From assembly GCA_011390805.1 (NCBI GenBank), contig JAABRT010000002.1, positions 471 to 64,470 on the forward strand: DNA of 64,000 nt, in the 5' to 3' direction. The first letter of the stretch is position 1. Each line of letters starts with the position of its first letter. This document shows positions 35,111-44,632 of the stretch, piece after piece. This stretch comes from Gemmatimonas sp. (GTDB taxonomy: Bacteria > Gemmatimonadota > Gemmatimonadetes > Gemmatimonadales > Gemmatimonadaceae). A program made the position numbers and the translations under genes. The notes beneath the pieces are model-generated. The model had not been told where the DNA came from, searched no databases, and saw only the letters and a program-made list of their open reading frames with translations.

Positions 35111-35251
35111 CAGTGCCTCCGTGGTGATTCGTCAAATCTACATAATCGACCGACGTTTCCCTAAGGTCACGCAATGCGGCAGGTCCCGATAAATGTGTGC
35201 TAGGCGAACGAAATGAGCCAGTTGCGATGGGGCACGGCGCATTCGAGCCCC
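35111..35251. promoter_or_regulatory. Promoter-bearing gap upstream of the antitoxin gene
   Basis: 141 bases between the antitoxin start and the imuB stop. It contains the antitoxin ribosome-binding site and an A/T-richer stretch near 35140-35160, where a promoter for the toxin-antitoxin genes is likely. No terminator is evident. Confidence 0.3.
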
Positions 35252-36982
35252 TCAATCAAACCACCCCTGCACAAACCAGCTCCCCCCCTCCTGATACAAC
35301 AACAAATCCCCCTCACCCTCCGCCACACACCGCCAGTAATCCCGCGCAAACGAATCAGCGCGCCACCAGTCACCGGTCAGTCGCTCAGGCCCGCTCGCGT
35401 GCGACACCGCCACACGACGCTGCTGCCACTCGAACGCACTCGGCACACCGTGCGCACATTCCACGGCCACAGGATCGGGCGTTTCAAGTAAACGCAGCGC
35501 GGCGACGTCGAGGGCGGGGGGGGGAGTCGTTTGGTGCTCATGCCGAGCCTGCTCCGCCAACGCCCACGCATCGGCACGCACCCACACACCGGCGCGATCA
35601 TAGCGATGCGCATCGCTCGCTTGCGGATGCACCACCACATCGCCGCGCCCTTCCGGATCAAGCGCCGCCGACAAACGCGCTAACGCTGCTTCAACACTCG
35701 ACGCGGCATCACGCCACGACGGTTCAAGCAAATCACCCTGATCGGCACTCAACGGTGCAGTGGCTGGGATGTGCACCGTTACACCGGTCACGGCAGCGGG
35801 CAATGTCCATCGCTCAAGCAATGCGCGACACTGCTCCACCAACGGCTCCACACGCGCCAGCGGACGTGCCGGACGCACTTCGCGTGTGATGCTGCGAGTG
35901 GCACGGTCCCAACCGTCTAGACGCTGCGCATCACCGCCCACTAGTGCTTCGAGATGTGCTTCGGTGTTGTGACGCGCAACATCAAGTTCGAGCGTGATCG
36001 CCACTGACGCCGCCGATCGTCCATCACGCACAAGATCGTGCACCAGCCGTTCAAGCGCCGCACGCACCAGAAAGCCCACCGGTGTTACCGTCTGCGCCGG
36101 CGTGGGCAACTCGGCGTGCACCGCGCGTGGTGCGTCAACACGCACCAACCCCGGACGACGTGGATCAATGCCGCGCGCCAGTCGCCAACTCGCGAGTCCA
36201 CTCGCGCCCCATCGCGCTTCGACATCACCCGAATCGAGCGCCGCAAAAGCACCCAGCGTACGAATGCCCAGCGCACTGAGCGCGGTGCGCAGATCGGCGT
36301 CCATCGGAATCAAACCAAGCGGCGCACCTGCGAGATACTCGGCGCATCCACCCGGCGGCACAATGATGATGGGCGGACCTTTGGGCGGATTCCACGTGGC
36401 CGCGCGCGCCGACACACACGAATCGGCCAGCGCCACACGCGCCTGCGGATGCCAACGCTGCGCAATCGTGAGCAACGTCTCCAGCAGCGCCTGTTCGCCA
36501 CCGGGCCGGTTGGCAAATCCGTTGGCGCCCACCCACCAGGTGCCCGCCGCACCCGCGGCCGGCGTGACCTGTGGACTGGCCACCAGAAACGACGCGGTGG
36601 TCTGTGTGATGGCGCGCGTGATCACATCGTGGTCCCACGGCCGCACATCGAGCGCCGAACAGCGCGCCCGCGCCTCGGGCAACCGCATGGCCGCCGTCAC
36701 CCCCGCCCGCGCCGCGGCCGCGGATACGGCCTTGAGTCGCTGTCCGTCGCTCAGCGCGCGCGGAACGCTGTCCCAATGTTCAGCCGCCGGCGCCTTGGCG
36801 TCAGGCTGGGCCACGGCCTCCATGGCCAGCGCCAGCGTGAGCTGCACGGGCGGCGCGGGCGCCGAACGCCAGATCGCGCCGAGTGGGAAGCGCGGAATGC
36901 GAACGCAGGCGATGCGCCACGGGCCAGGGCTAGGGGTGGGGATGGCAACGGCGGGCGGAAACGGAGGCAGCTGGGCAGACAT
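35252..36982 (-). CDS. imuB: ImuB, Y-family DNA polymerase-like mutagenesis protein
   Basis: 576 residues from the ATG at 36982; the open frame extends to 37138, but the extension would cross the candidate SOS operator. The N-terminus (WRIACVRIPRFPLGAIWR) and later DGQRLKAVSAAAARAGVTAA and MRLPEARARCSALDV match ImuB/DinP-type proteins. The mid part shows helix-hairpin-helix-like LRTALSALGIRTLGAFAAL. Catalytic acidic residues of true Y-family polymerases are not evident, as is normal for ImuB, which recruits the DnaE2 polymerase to the clamp. A C9 tract on the coding strand (35516-35524) sits in the C-terminus. It is separated from imuA by 17 kb; dnaE2 is not in the window. Confidence 0.88.
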   Translation of the reverse strand: MSAQLPPFPPAVAIPTPSPGPWRIACVRIPRFPLGAIWRSAPAPPVQLTLALAMEAVAQPDAKAPAAEHWDSVPRALSDGQRLKAVSAAAARAGVTAAMRLPEARARCSALDVRPWDHDVITRAITQTTASFLVASPQVTPAAGAAGTWWVGANGFANRPGGEQALLETLLTIAQRWHPQARVALADSCVSARAATWNPPKGPPIIIVPPGGCAEYLAGAPLGLIPMDADLRTALSALGIRTLGAFAALDSGDVEARWGASGLASWRLARGIDPRRPGLVRVDAPRAVHAELPTPAQTVTPVGFLVRAALERLVHDLVRDGRSAASVAITLELDVARHNTEAHLEALVGGDAQRLDGWDRATRSITREVRPARPLARVEPLVEQCRALLERWTLPAAVTGVTVHIPATAPLSADQGDLLEPSWRDAASSVEAALARLSAALDPEGRGDVVVHPQASDAHRYDRAGVWVRADAWALAEQARHEHQTTPPPALDVAALRLLETPDPVAVECAHGVPSAFEWQQRRVAVSHASGPERLTGDWWRADSFARDYWRCVAEGEGDLLLYQEGGSWFVQGWFD

Positions 36983-36999
36983 GGCAGTTCGGTTAAGGC

Positions 37000-37018
37000 A
37001 CCGAATAAATACCGAAGT
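37000..37018 (-). promoter_or_regulatory. Candidate SOS operator upstream of imuB
   Basis: On the coding strand this reads ACTTCGGTATTTATTCGGT, a direct repeat TTCGG-N6-TTCGG, 18 nt upstream of the imuB ATG. The same pattern with the same spacing lies in front of imuA at 54043-54061. The 11-bp period resembles known direct-repeat LexA boxes (for example GTTC-N7-GTTC of Alphaproteobacteria). The role is inferred. Confidence 0.6.
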
Positions 37019-37128
37019 TCGCCGCTTAGTGCCAGTGTCCGTTGGAGCCGGTCTCGATCGACTTCCTGGTGCAGGTGACCAAAGGCGACCGCCCAATCCC
37101 GGGCGTAACTTTTGCCACCAAACACCCA

Positions 37129-37134
37129 CAAGGA
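37129..37134 (+). promoter_or_regulatory. Strong ribosome-binding site of the DGPF protein gene
   Basis: AAGGAG lies 6 nt before ATG 37141 and decides this start over the longer open frame from 37042. Confidence 0.75.
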
Positions 37135-37140
37135 GCACTC

Positions 37141-37494
37141 ATGGAATACATGATCATGTTCAATCAGCCGGCCGCTGAACTTGAACGTACGCCTGACGAC
37201 GCCGAATCGGCGGGTTACTGGGAGTCGTGGCGTGCGTACATGAGCGACGTGTACGCAGCGGGCATTGTGCGCGCAGGAAACGCGCTGCAGCCACCGTATT
37301 CGGCCACCACGGTTCGCGTTCGTGATGGCAAACGACAGGTACAGGACGGACCCTTCGCCGAGACCAAGGAGATGATCGGCGGCTATCTCATTATCAATGT
37401 GCCGTCGCTGGATGACGCGCTTGAATGGGCCGCGCGTGCTCCAAGTTCAGTCACGGGCAGCACTGAAATACGTCCGGTTGTGAGCCGCGGATAA
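37141..37494 (+). CDS. YCII-related DGPF-domain protein
   Basis: 117 residues. The family motif QDGPFAETKEMIGGY is intact, preceded by MEYMIMFNQPAAE and followed by the C-terminal INVPSLDDALEWAARAP helix. DGPF proteins form dimeric alpha-beta barrels and are the standard neighbours of ECF42 sigma factors; genetic work in other genera links the pair to antibiotic or oxidative stress, but the biochemical task is unknown. The sigma gene begins 2 nt after its stop. Confidence 0.92.
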   Translation: MEYMIMFNQPAAELERTPDDAESAGYWESWRAYMSDVYAAGIVRAGNALQPPYSATTVRVRDGKRQVQDGPFAETKEMIGGYLIINVPSLDDALEWAARAPSSVTGSTEIRPVVSRG

Positions 37495-37496
37495 GC

Positions 37497-38741
37497 ATGC
37501 AGTTGCCTCATGCCGCCAACGCGCATGCAACGGCAGATCACCTGGCACGCGAAGCGTACGGGCGACTGCTGGCGTATCTGGCCGCGCGTTGGCGTGACGT
37601 TGCAGCGGCGGAAGACGCGTTGAGTGAGGCATTCGCCGCGGCGCTTGAGTCGTGGCCGCGTAACGGTGTGCCGAATAAGCCCGAAGCGTGGTTGCTCACG
37701 GTAGCCAGGCGCAAACTGAGCGATGCAGCACGAGGTGAAGCGGTGCGCGAGCGACACGATGTGCTGGCGCGGTTGCTCGAAGACGCCGAAGATGTGGTGC
37801 AAAGTGACACACCGATGGGCGATGAACGTCTGCGTCTTATGCTCGTGTGCGCACATCCCGCAATCGACGCAAGCGTGCGACCGGCGCTCATGTTGCAGCT
37901 TGTGCTCGGTGTCGAAGTGAAGCAGATGTCATCGGCGTTTTTGCTCTCGACAGAAGCGCTCACGAAACGGTTGGTGCGCGCGAAGGCCAAGATCAAACTC
38001 ACCGGCATGCGCTTTGAGGAGCCTGATGAAGCAGATCTTGAACCGCGGTTGCACGCGGTGCTGGAGTCGGTGTATGCGGCGTACTTTATTGGTCGGGAGG
38101 GCGCGACGGTTGGCGAAGATGCTCATGACCAGCTGCGCAGTGAGGCGGTGTACCTGGCGCGTGTCATTGCGACGGCGCTGCCGGCCAATTCAGAAGTGCT
38201 TGGATTTCTCTCATTGCTGCTGTTCTGTGAATCGAGACGTGCCGCACAAGTGAATGCATCGGGCGAGTACGTGCCGCTTCTTGAGCAGGATGCAGCAGTG
38301 TGGGATCACTCACTTATGCGATCCGCGTATGAACTGCTGAGCGAAGCAGCCGCACTACGTACGCCCGGTCCGTATCAGCTTGAGGCGGCGATTCAGGGTG
38401 CGCACTGCTATCGGGCGCATTCGGGTGAGGTGCCCTGGCGGGAGATCGCTGAACTCTACGAGCAGCTGGTGCAGCGCGACGCGACGGTTGGAGCACTGGT
38501 TGGTCACGCAGTTGCCCGTGCGTACGCGTCAGGTGATGCGTTGCTTGGCGTGCAGCTGCTGCGTGAGATGGATCCTGAACTCACGCGCACGTACCAGCCG
38601 TATTGGGCGGCGATGGGGCACTTGCTTGGCCTGGCCCGCGATTATCAAAACGCGCGCCGCTGTTTGGAGCGTGCGATTGAGCTCACGTGTCAGCCGCAGG
38701 TGAAGCGGTATTTGCAGCGGGTGATCAGGACGATCCAGTAA
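37497..38741 (+). CDS. ECF42-type RNA polymerase sigma factor with C-terminal TPR-like extension
   Basis: 414 residues. Region 2 is visible in YGRLLAYLAARWRDVAAAED, EAFAAALESWPRNGVPNKPE and AWLLTVARRKLSDAAR, region 4 in SSAFLLSTEALTKRLVRAKA. After this lies the DUF6596 domain (HAVLESVYAAYFIGREGATV and FLSLLLFCESRRAAQVN) and a helical-repeat tail ending ARRCLERAIELTCQPQVKRY. The long extension replaces a separate anti-sigma factor and is needed for activity in studied members. The upstream DGPF gene is its usual partner. Confidence 0.92.
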   Translation: MQLPHAANAHATADHLAREAYGRLLAYLAARWRDVAAAEDALSEAFAAALESWPRNGVPNKPEAWLLTVARRKLSDAARGEAVRERHDVLARLLEDAEDVVQSDTPMGDERLRLMLVCAHPAIDASVRPALMLQLVLGVEVKQMSSAFLLSTEALTKRLVRAKAKIKLTGMRFEEPDEADLEPRLHAVLESVYAAYFIGREGATVGEDAHDQLRSEAVYLARVIATALPANSEVLGFLSLLLFCESRRAAQVNASGEYVPLLEQDAAVWDHSLMRSAYELLSEAAALRTPGPYQLEAAIQGAHCYRAHSGEVPWREIAELYEQLVQRDATVGALVGHAVARAYASGDALLGVQLLREMDPELTRTYQPYWAAMGHLLGLARDYQNARRCLERAIELTCQPQVKRYLQRVIRTIQ

Positions 38742-38752
38742 GCGCAAAGAAG

Positions 38753-40378
38753 CTAATCCGCACCCATCGCCGTGATCGGAACGGACAACGCACCGACCGG
38801 CTCCCAACGCACGATCACCAGCTCCGCGTCGCGCAGCCAGGCATCATCGAGTTGCGCAGAGTTGGTGCCCTCGTACCGTGGCACAAGCAACCATTCAATC
38901 ATGAGCGTCGCAGACGGCAAAAACATCAAATCTGGATTCTGATACTTTGTCGCCATGGTGGCGGTGCTGAGTTCTACTGCTTCGTTTCTCGACGCGTTCA
39001 CCCACGCGAAGGCAAGCGAGGAGTTGTCAACCATAAGCTCACTGCGCAACTGCAAGTTTACGAGAGTTCCCGTTGGATACGACTCGTTGCAGCGCGAAGA
39101 CATTTTTGCGCAAAGTAGCTCACTGCCGCCGTGCTCGACTATTCGCCACTGTTGGTTGAGCGCGCTATTGAATGTGCCATTTTCAATTTGCAGGCGGGCA
39201 ACGATGGCGGGTTGACTGAATCGCACGACTCCGTCAACGGGATTCTTTCCCCTTTCCGGATTCTTTAGTTCGCCTGCTTGCACAGACCAAAAGTCAGGGA
39301 AAGCCGCTCTCCGTGCCGACACCGACGTACCGTCAGTTCGCAACCCGCCAAGCCAGCGTGTATCGGGAGCGAGCGGCAGTGATGGCGTGTACAGCGTTGA
39401 ACTGAACCTGGTTCGCCCAGGTCCGCCGGACGTGACAACAGTTTTCGAAATATCTTTCAGCGCTTCAGTCTCAGCCGTGTGCGATGTAAAGATCCAATCG
39501 GCACGCAGGTTCTCTGGTGCGCCTTCCATATTTAAGCGCAGCGTAGTGTAGCCTGCGTTCAGTGAATCATTCCATCTCGGGTCATACTCGGCGAAGACGG
39601 TAACTTTCGCCAGACGATCTGCTGTTGCACTCTCGCGCAGAAGTACGAGTGACGGGTCTTCAGAGAGATAAACGATGGACGGTTGTCGTGATACGATAAC
39701 GCTTGCAAAGAGGAGGGCGCTGCCCGTCACTACGCGGATCACTATTGTGCGCGAAACGCTGCGTTGGTGATACAGCCACCAACTGGTCAAAGCGGCCAGC
39801 ATTGTCGCGAAGAGCACAACAAAAGGATGGAACAGAGCATGCGTGACTTCGTCCATCAACAGCAAAAACGCCAGTAGCACGCACGCGACGCTGATCAGGG
39901 GAAGCGTGAGCAAGATCAGCAACACCGTTCGAAGTTCACGTTTGATAGACGCGACGAGTGCAGCAGCAGCGATCGCGGCTGAAAGCGATGCCGCTCGTGC
40001 GTAGGTGAAGGGTCTGATCATTCCGTTCGGATCAGGCTGACCATTCACCGAGATCAGTAATGCTGTGACACCGCACACGAGCAACATCGCCAGCACGATC
40101 CACTTGGCTGCCCATACCGCAGAGCGCTCATGTGGCAAACCGCTCCAGTGCGCTGAGGGCGACGCTGGCGTGTGGCGGTGTATAAGCAGCGTGCTGCACA
40201 GCATTGCAGAGCCGTACAGAAGAAATATGCCAACCCCGCTGCTAGCGCCGACATCTACCACGCCGCGTGCTTGCAGCACACCATAGATCAGCACCGCAAC
40301 GTACAACGAAGAAAACGGCCACAATGCGCGCATGTCGTTGCGCAGCACAAGCAGCACATCGCGCTGCCACCGCGTCAT
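38753..40378 (-). CDS. Permease-like membrane protein with large C-terminal domain (third copy)
   Basis: 541 residues. About seven membrane helices fill residues 15-215 (for example LWPFSSLYVAVLIYGVLQAR, FLLYGSAMLCSTLLIHRH and LRTVLLILLTLPLISVACVL). A soluble part of ~320 residues follows, beta-rich with WNDSLNAGYTTLRLNMEGAP, and ends in a shared signature WLRDAELVIVRWEPVG. With the N-terminus in the cytosol, seven helices would place this domain outside the membrane. It is very similar to the next gene, so these two are a tandem duplication. Start overlaps the preceding stop by 4 nt. It resembles ABC-2 type permeases only in the membrane part; the C-terminal domain has no family I recognise. 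Confidence 0.82.
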   Translation of the reverse strand: MTRWQRDVLLVLRNDMRALWPFSSLYVAVLIYGVLQARGVVDVGASSGVGIFLLYGSAMLCSTLLIHRHTPASPSAHWSGLPHERSAVWAAKWIVLAMLLVCGVTALLISVNGQPDPNGMIRPFTYARAASLSAAIAAAALVASIKRELRTVLLILLTLPLISVACVLLAFLLLMDEVTHALFHPFVVLFATMLAALTSWWLYHQRSVSRTIVIRVVTGSALLFASVIVSRQPSIVYLSEDPSLVLLRESATADRLAKVTVFAEYDPRWNDSLNAGYTTLRLNMEGAPENLRADWIFTSHTAETEALKDISKTVVTSGGPGRTRFSSTLYTPSLPLAPDTRWLGGLRTDGTSVSARRAAFPDFWSVQAGELKNPERGKNPVDGVVRFSQPAIVARLQIENGTFNSALNQQWRIVEHGGSELLCAKMSSRCNESYPTGTLVNLQLRSELMVDNSSLAFAWVNASRNEAVELSTATMATKYQNPDLMFLPSATLMIEWLLVPRYEGTNSAQLDDAWLRDAELVIVRWEPVGALSVPITAMGAD

Positions 40379-41997
40379 TGCGTACCTGCCATTGCCCGCT
40401 TTGGCATCTCAACAGGCAGCTCACCCACCACCACCCAGTCAATAACCACCAGCTCAGCCCCCCTTAGCCATTGCTCATCAATAGGCAGCGATGCTTTCTC
40501 GTTTGCCGATGTGACATAGGGGCCAGGAACCAGCAACCATTCATTGATCCATACACCCGAGGGGACGAACATCTGGTGTGATGAGTAGTCCCGCCGTTTG
40601 TCTATACGGCCGTTGGTGCGGATCGCTTCCCCTCGTTCTGTATTCACCAGCGCAAACGACAAGTCCGGCGCTGCACTATTGCTCTCGCGCAGTTGCAGTC
40701 GTATCACCGCCCCTTCGGGATACGTGGCACCGCACAGCTCAACAAGCTGTGGTTCATCGCAGAACAGCTGTCCGCCGCCGCGTTTGAAAATGCGGAACTG
40801 ACGCGTGGCTGATTCGACGAGCGCTCCGTCAGCGAGCGGTAATCGCGCAACAACCGTAGGCCTGCTGAAGCGCACCGCTGCGCTCACCGAGAGCTGCTCG
40901 CCACCTTTTCTGGTCACCGCACTGCGAACATTCCACTCCGTTTGTTCAAGCGGACTTATTGAATCGTCGCTGCCTGATGCACCGAGCCACACCGGGGTGG
41001 GCTGAATCGGCAGCGGCGGCGTGTAGAGCGGCCTTCCTGTGCCGGAGCCGATATAGCTCATTGATAGTCTCGTTCGGACAACGCGCTTTGACGACGAGCT
41101 CCACTCTGCGCGAAGATCGCTTGGGGCTCCTTCCATGCGAAGCAGGAGTGCTCGCTCGTCCGGGCTGTTTAACACCGGATCAGACACTTCGTCGTCTATT
41201 GTGGTCACCGTGACGTTAGCTAGCTCCTCAAGCATCGGCATGATGCGCACGGTGGATGGATTGACGCGTGCCTCTCTGCTGTACGGATCCGATGCGCTCA
41301 TTGCGCCCGCCATCAGTATTACGGCGCCCGACAGCACCCACACGGCTGACACTTCCGGAGCGCCGCGACGTCGGTACATCCGGAGCGTGAGAAGCATCGC
41401 GCCGGCGGTGCCTAACAAGAGCACGCCTGGACTATTGAGACCACCGAAGTTGAAGGCGATTGTTGCACCGATCGGCCCTGTAAATACTGACAGCAGAAAT
41501 AGCACGGTGGCGGCCAAGGGGAGGCCCAGCAACAGCAGCAGCACAGTACGCAGCTTTCGGTTGAGTGCGCCTACGAGCGCCGCAGAAGCGATCACCGTGC
41601 ACAGCGTCGTGATTTTCATCATGACGTACGCCGAAGCCCGTTCCTCGGACAAAGGCAGATCGCCGATCGCCAGCGTCGTAGCTGTCAAACCGCACCCGAG
41701 CAACGCCGCCAGCATGCTCCATTTGGCCGCCCACACTGCCGTTTCTTTCTGCGGCAGTGCGCTCCAGTGTGCTACCGGTGAGTTCGGCGCATGACGATGC
41801 AGAAGCAGTGCGGCGAATAGCATCGCACTTCCATAGAGCAACAGCGGGGCGGAGTTGAGCCCGTCTCTCACGGGTAGTTCACCGCGCGCTTGCAGTACAC
41901 CATACACGAGCACACAAACGTGCAATGCAAAGAACGGCCACATCGCGCGAGCGTCATAACGCAGCACATGTACGACCTGACGGAGCCACGATGTCAT
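40375..41997 (-). CDS. Permease-like membrane protein with large C-terminal domain (second copy)
   Basis: 540 residues, closely parallel to the previous copy: MWPFFALHVCVLVYGVLQAR, LLYGSAMLFAALLLHRHAPN, HWSALPQKETAVWAAKWSML and LRTVLLLLLGLPLAATVLFL all align with it. The C-terminal domain starts near residue 230 and ends with WLRGAELVVIDWVVVGELPV. It probably pairs with the other copies around one ATPase. Overlaps of 4 nt on both sides indicate a single transcript with coupled translation. No substrate clue is visible. Confidence 0.82.
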   Translation of the reverse strand: MTSWLRQVVHVLRYDARAMWPFFALHVCVLVYGVLQARGELPVRDGLNSAPLLLYGSAMLFAALLLHRHAPNSPVAHWSALPQKETAVWAAKWSMLAALLGCGLTATTLAIGDLPLSEERASAYVMMKITTLCTVIASAALVGALNRKLRTVLLLLLGLPLAATVLFLLSVFTGPIGATIAFNFGGLNSPGVLLLGTAGAMLLTLRMYRRRGAPEVSAVWVLSGAVILMAGAMSASDPYSREARVNPSTVRIMPMLEELANVTVTTIDDEVSDPVLNSPDERALLLRMEGAPSDLRAEWSSSSKRVVRTRLSMSYIGSGTGRPLYTPPLPIQPTPVWLGASGSDDSISPLEQTEWNVRSAVTRKGGEQLSVSAAVRFSRPTVVARLPLADGALVESATRQFRIFKRGGGQLFCDEPQLVELCGATYPEGAVIRLQLRESNSAAPDLSFALVNTERGEAIRTNGRIDKRRDYSSHQMFVPSGVWINEWLLVPGPYVTSANEKASLPIDEQWLRGAELVVIDWVVVGELPVEMPKRAMAGTQ

Positions 41998-43664
41998 GGT
42001 GCACCGCCATCGTGCCCCGTTCCAGGAACGTTGGCATCTACACTCTTCGCTTTTGCATCAATTACGCCGAGCAGTTTCCACTCAAAGACCACCAGCTTGG
42101 CGCCGCGCAGCCAGCTGTCAAACTCGCGCTCGTTTGCGAATCCGTGCAGCTGCCAGATGTCGCGCCTTTCCGACGTGCTCTCAGTCGCTACGGTCGTGGA
42201 ATCATCAAGGAAAAGGTGCAGATCATCATGGGTCACAGGTCCTCCGACACGCGAGTATTGTATCTCACGGGCCTCCAGGGGAATTGCTTCGCGCAGCTGC
42301 TCGTGCAGCAGCACGTACGACAGCGGACGCCCGCGATACAAGTCAACGGGATTCCTCGGAACGCTCGTTGATTGCTCAACAGTTGCGAGCCGCTGTGGCG
42401 TGACATTCCCTGATGCGTCACCGGGCCCTCGATCCGTGTTTCGTACGATCACGCGGAAACCATCACGGGTGAAAGACGCACCTGTTTCAAGCGGTATGCT
42501 TGAAAGCAGGTGTGGTTCGCGAACGTGCACTCGTACGCTTGCCACTGGTATGCAGTTGGCAGGCAGTCTGCTGTCGGGAAGCCACTCACGTATCCACACG
42601 CTGTCCGGGGCGAACGCATGCCGAGGCTCCCTGCCGCGCCAGCGCAACGACGGGCCCGGTATTGGGAGCACGGGCGATTGTAGCGCACTGTAAGGAGCCG
42701 CAAGGCTGACAACCGGTTTGCATTCTCCAGTTCCCTCTAGCGCGATCACCGGAATCTGAATGCCGGCCTGCAGCTCAGGTGAAAGTCCTTGTACCCGCAC
42801 ACGCCAGGTGTAGCTGTCTTTCACTCCAGTAGGCGCTTCGTTTCGCCGCAACTCCGCCGAGACACGGATATCGCGCAACCGCTCGGGCCGGGAAGGGTCG
42901 CCCGCGGGGAAGTCGGCTACAGCTCCCCCCAGCTGCACCAGCACCAGCGCAAGCAGCGCGACCCAGCGTGTCCAGCTACGCAGTCGCGTGCGATACACCC
43001 GCCAGGTTGCGAACAGCACCAACAGCATCAGTGCCACGCTTACCATCTGAAAGGCGGATGTCGAGAGCTGACTTGAACGTGAGCCGATGTTGCCCAAAGC
43101 TATGAAAAGTGTGCGAGACAGTGAGTCAATAACGAACAACGCACCGGCAAACAGCAGCACAGCCCAAAGAATGAATCCGCGCAGATCGCGCAGCAGTGCA
43201 GCCAGTGACAGCGCCAGAACGAGCGTCAGAAAGACTCTTTTGGTGCCTTGCACTGCGTACGGAATCAGATCGCGCACCGGCACATCAAAAGACAGGTGCA
43301 TGGCTGCAGTCGCGACGACCGCTATGAGCGGCATGAGCCCCAGAACAAACAGCAGCTTGGCACCGAATACGGCGTCGCGACTCAGTGCCAGGGTGGGCCA
43401 CCACGCATGAGACTCAGTTGGGGCATCGTCAAGCACCACCATGGCCGAAAGCAGCGCGGCGGTCACCGGCAAGGTGAGGTACAGAAAGAACACCGTTGTT
43501 ATGACACGTTCACCTGCTTCAAGGCTGACGTCTGGAATTGCCAGTCCCATGGTGGCCGCAAAGGCATGCACCACAAACACCACCAACATCCACCAGTGTC
43601 GCCGCACATCCTTGGCAAAGACATGCCACACCTGACGCAACCACGGCATGCTCTCGCTCATCAC
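41994..43664 (-). CDS. Permease-like membrane protein with C-terminal domain (first, divergent copy)
   Basis: 556 residues. Six or seven membrane helices in residues 20-235 (WWMLVVFVVHAFAATMGLAI, TTVFFLYLTLPVTAALLSAM, RVFLTLVLALSLAALLRDL, SVALMLLVLFATWRVYRTRL). The soluble part contains SYTWRVRVQGLSPELQAG and ends with a related signature WLRGAKLVVFEWKLLGVIDA. It is more distant from the other two copies but has the same plan. The gene starts inside the ATPase stop (4-nt overlap). Likely one of the permease subunits. Confidence 0.82.
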   Translation of the reverse strand: MMSESMPWLRQVWHVFAKDVRRHWWMLVVFVVHAFAATMGLAIPDVSLEAGERVITTVFFLYLTLPVTAALLSAMVVLDDAPTESHAWWPTLALSRDAVFGAKLLFVLGLMPLIAVVATAAMHLSFDVPVRDLIPYAVQGTKRVFLTLVLALSLAALLRDLRGFILWAVLLFAGALFVIDSLSRTLFIALGNIGSRSSQLSTSAFQMVSVALMLLVLFATWRVYRTRLRSWTRWVALLALVLVQLGGAVADFPAGDPSRPERLRDIRVSAELRRNEAPTGVKDSYTWRVRVQGLSPELQAGIQIPVIALEGTGECKPVVSLAAPYSALQSPVLPIPGPSLRWRGREPRHAFAPDSVWIREWLPDSRLPANCIPVASVRVHVREPHLLSSIPLETGASFTRDGFRVIVRNTDRGPGDASGNVTPQRLATVEQSTSVPRNPVDLYRGRPLSYVLLHEQLREAIPLEAREIQYSRVGGPVTHDDLHLFLDDSTTVATESTSERRDIWQLHGFANEREFDSWLRGAKLVVFEWKLLGVIDAKAKSVDANVPGTGHDGGAP

Positions 43665-44632
43665 ACCGCTCCGGCTCGAGTTGTCTGCGACTGCACAGTC
43701 GCAGTCTTCTCTAATGCACTCGCTGCTCCTCGCCCCGCATGCCCCTGCCGAGTAAGCGCCACAAACACATCACGCAACGATGCATCGTGCAGCTCCACCC
43801 GCTGCGCATCGGGAAACCACTCATCTGCGCGACGTCGCAGCAACTCTTCATCAGGCTCCGCCAGCAACACGCGCACCCTCGGCCCGGCGCTCTCAGACCA
43901 CACCCAGTCCGCCGGCTTCACACGCGGCAACTCTGCTTCGCGCGATGAAGTGATCACCTCGAGCCAGCGATAGCGCGAACGCACCGATTCCATAGGCTCA
44001 TGCAACTGCAACCGGCCGTTATGTAAAAAGCCCACCCAGTCGGCCAGCAACTCGAGTTCGGCGAGATCATGTGATGCAATCACCACCGTCCATCCTTCGC
44101 GTCCCGACATCTCCAGCACGCCGCGCACCAGATCGTCCTTTACCACCGCATCCATGCCGGTAAACGGCTCGTCCATGATCAGCAACTCGGGGCGTGGCGC
44201 CAGTGCACACAACATCGCGGCCTTCATATGCTCTCCGCGCGACAACGTACGAATGCGACGCGATGGATCGAGCTGAAAGCGGTCGCGCAATGCATTGGCC
44301 AGCGTGTTGTCCCACGTGGGATAGAGCGGCGCTACATACTTCTCGAGCTGTGCCAGCGTCATGGACGACGGCAACCGTACGCCCTCCGCGACGTAGCCCA
44401 TGCGTGCACGATGCGCCGCGGTGAGCGCCGATGCGGACGTATTGAGCACGTTCACCTGTCCCGAGGTCTGCGGCAGCAATCCCATGAGAATCTGCAGCAA
44501 CGTGGTTTTGCCCGACCCGTTGGGACCGAGCAGCGCGTACACCGAGCCCGCTTCGATGTCGAAGGACACATCGCGCAGCGCCACGTGCTTGCCGTATTCG
44601 TGCGTGAGATTGCGAACGTGAATCACGGACAT
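43661..44632 (-). CDS. ABC transporter ATPase
   Basis: 323 residues. Walker A is LLGPNGSGKTTLLQILMGL, the signature loop is LSRGEHMKAAML (LSxGE variant), Walker B is ELLIMDEPFTGMD and the switch histidine lies in VVIASHDLAELE. The C-terminal ~100 residues form an extra domain common in ABC-2 exporters (DRWEVITSSREAELP-like region and LRDVFVALTRQGHA). It drives the three permeases downstream, probably for export or extraction at the membrane. It starts at the last base of the GntR stop (TGATG). Confidence 0.93.
   Translation of the reverse strand: MSVIHVRNLTHEYGKHVALRDVSFDIEAGSVYALLGPNGSGKTTLLQILMGLLPQTSGQVNVLNTSASALTAAHRARMGYVAEGVRLPSSMTLAQLEKYVAPLYPTWDNTLANALRDRFQLDPSRRIRTLSRGEHMKAAMLCALAPRPELLIMDEPFTGMDAVVKDDLVRGVLEMSGREGWTVVIASHDLAELELLADWVGFLHNGRLQLHEPMESVRSRYRWLEVITSSREAELPRVKPADWVWSESAGPRVRVLLAEPDEELLRRRADEWFPDAQRVELHDASLRDVFVALTRQGHAGRGAASALEKTATVQSQTTRAGAV

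Noticed and set aside
35197-35889. Plus-strand Pro/Thr/His-rich ORF opposite imuB
   Set aside because: Shadow of the imuB C-terminus; composition explained by antisense reading.
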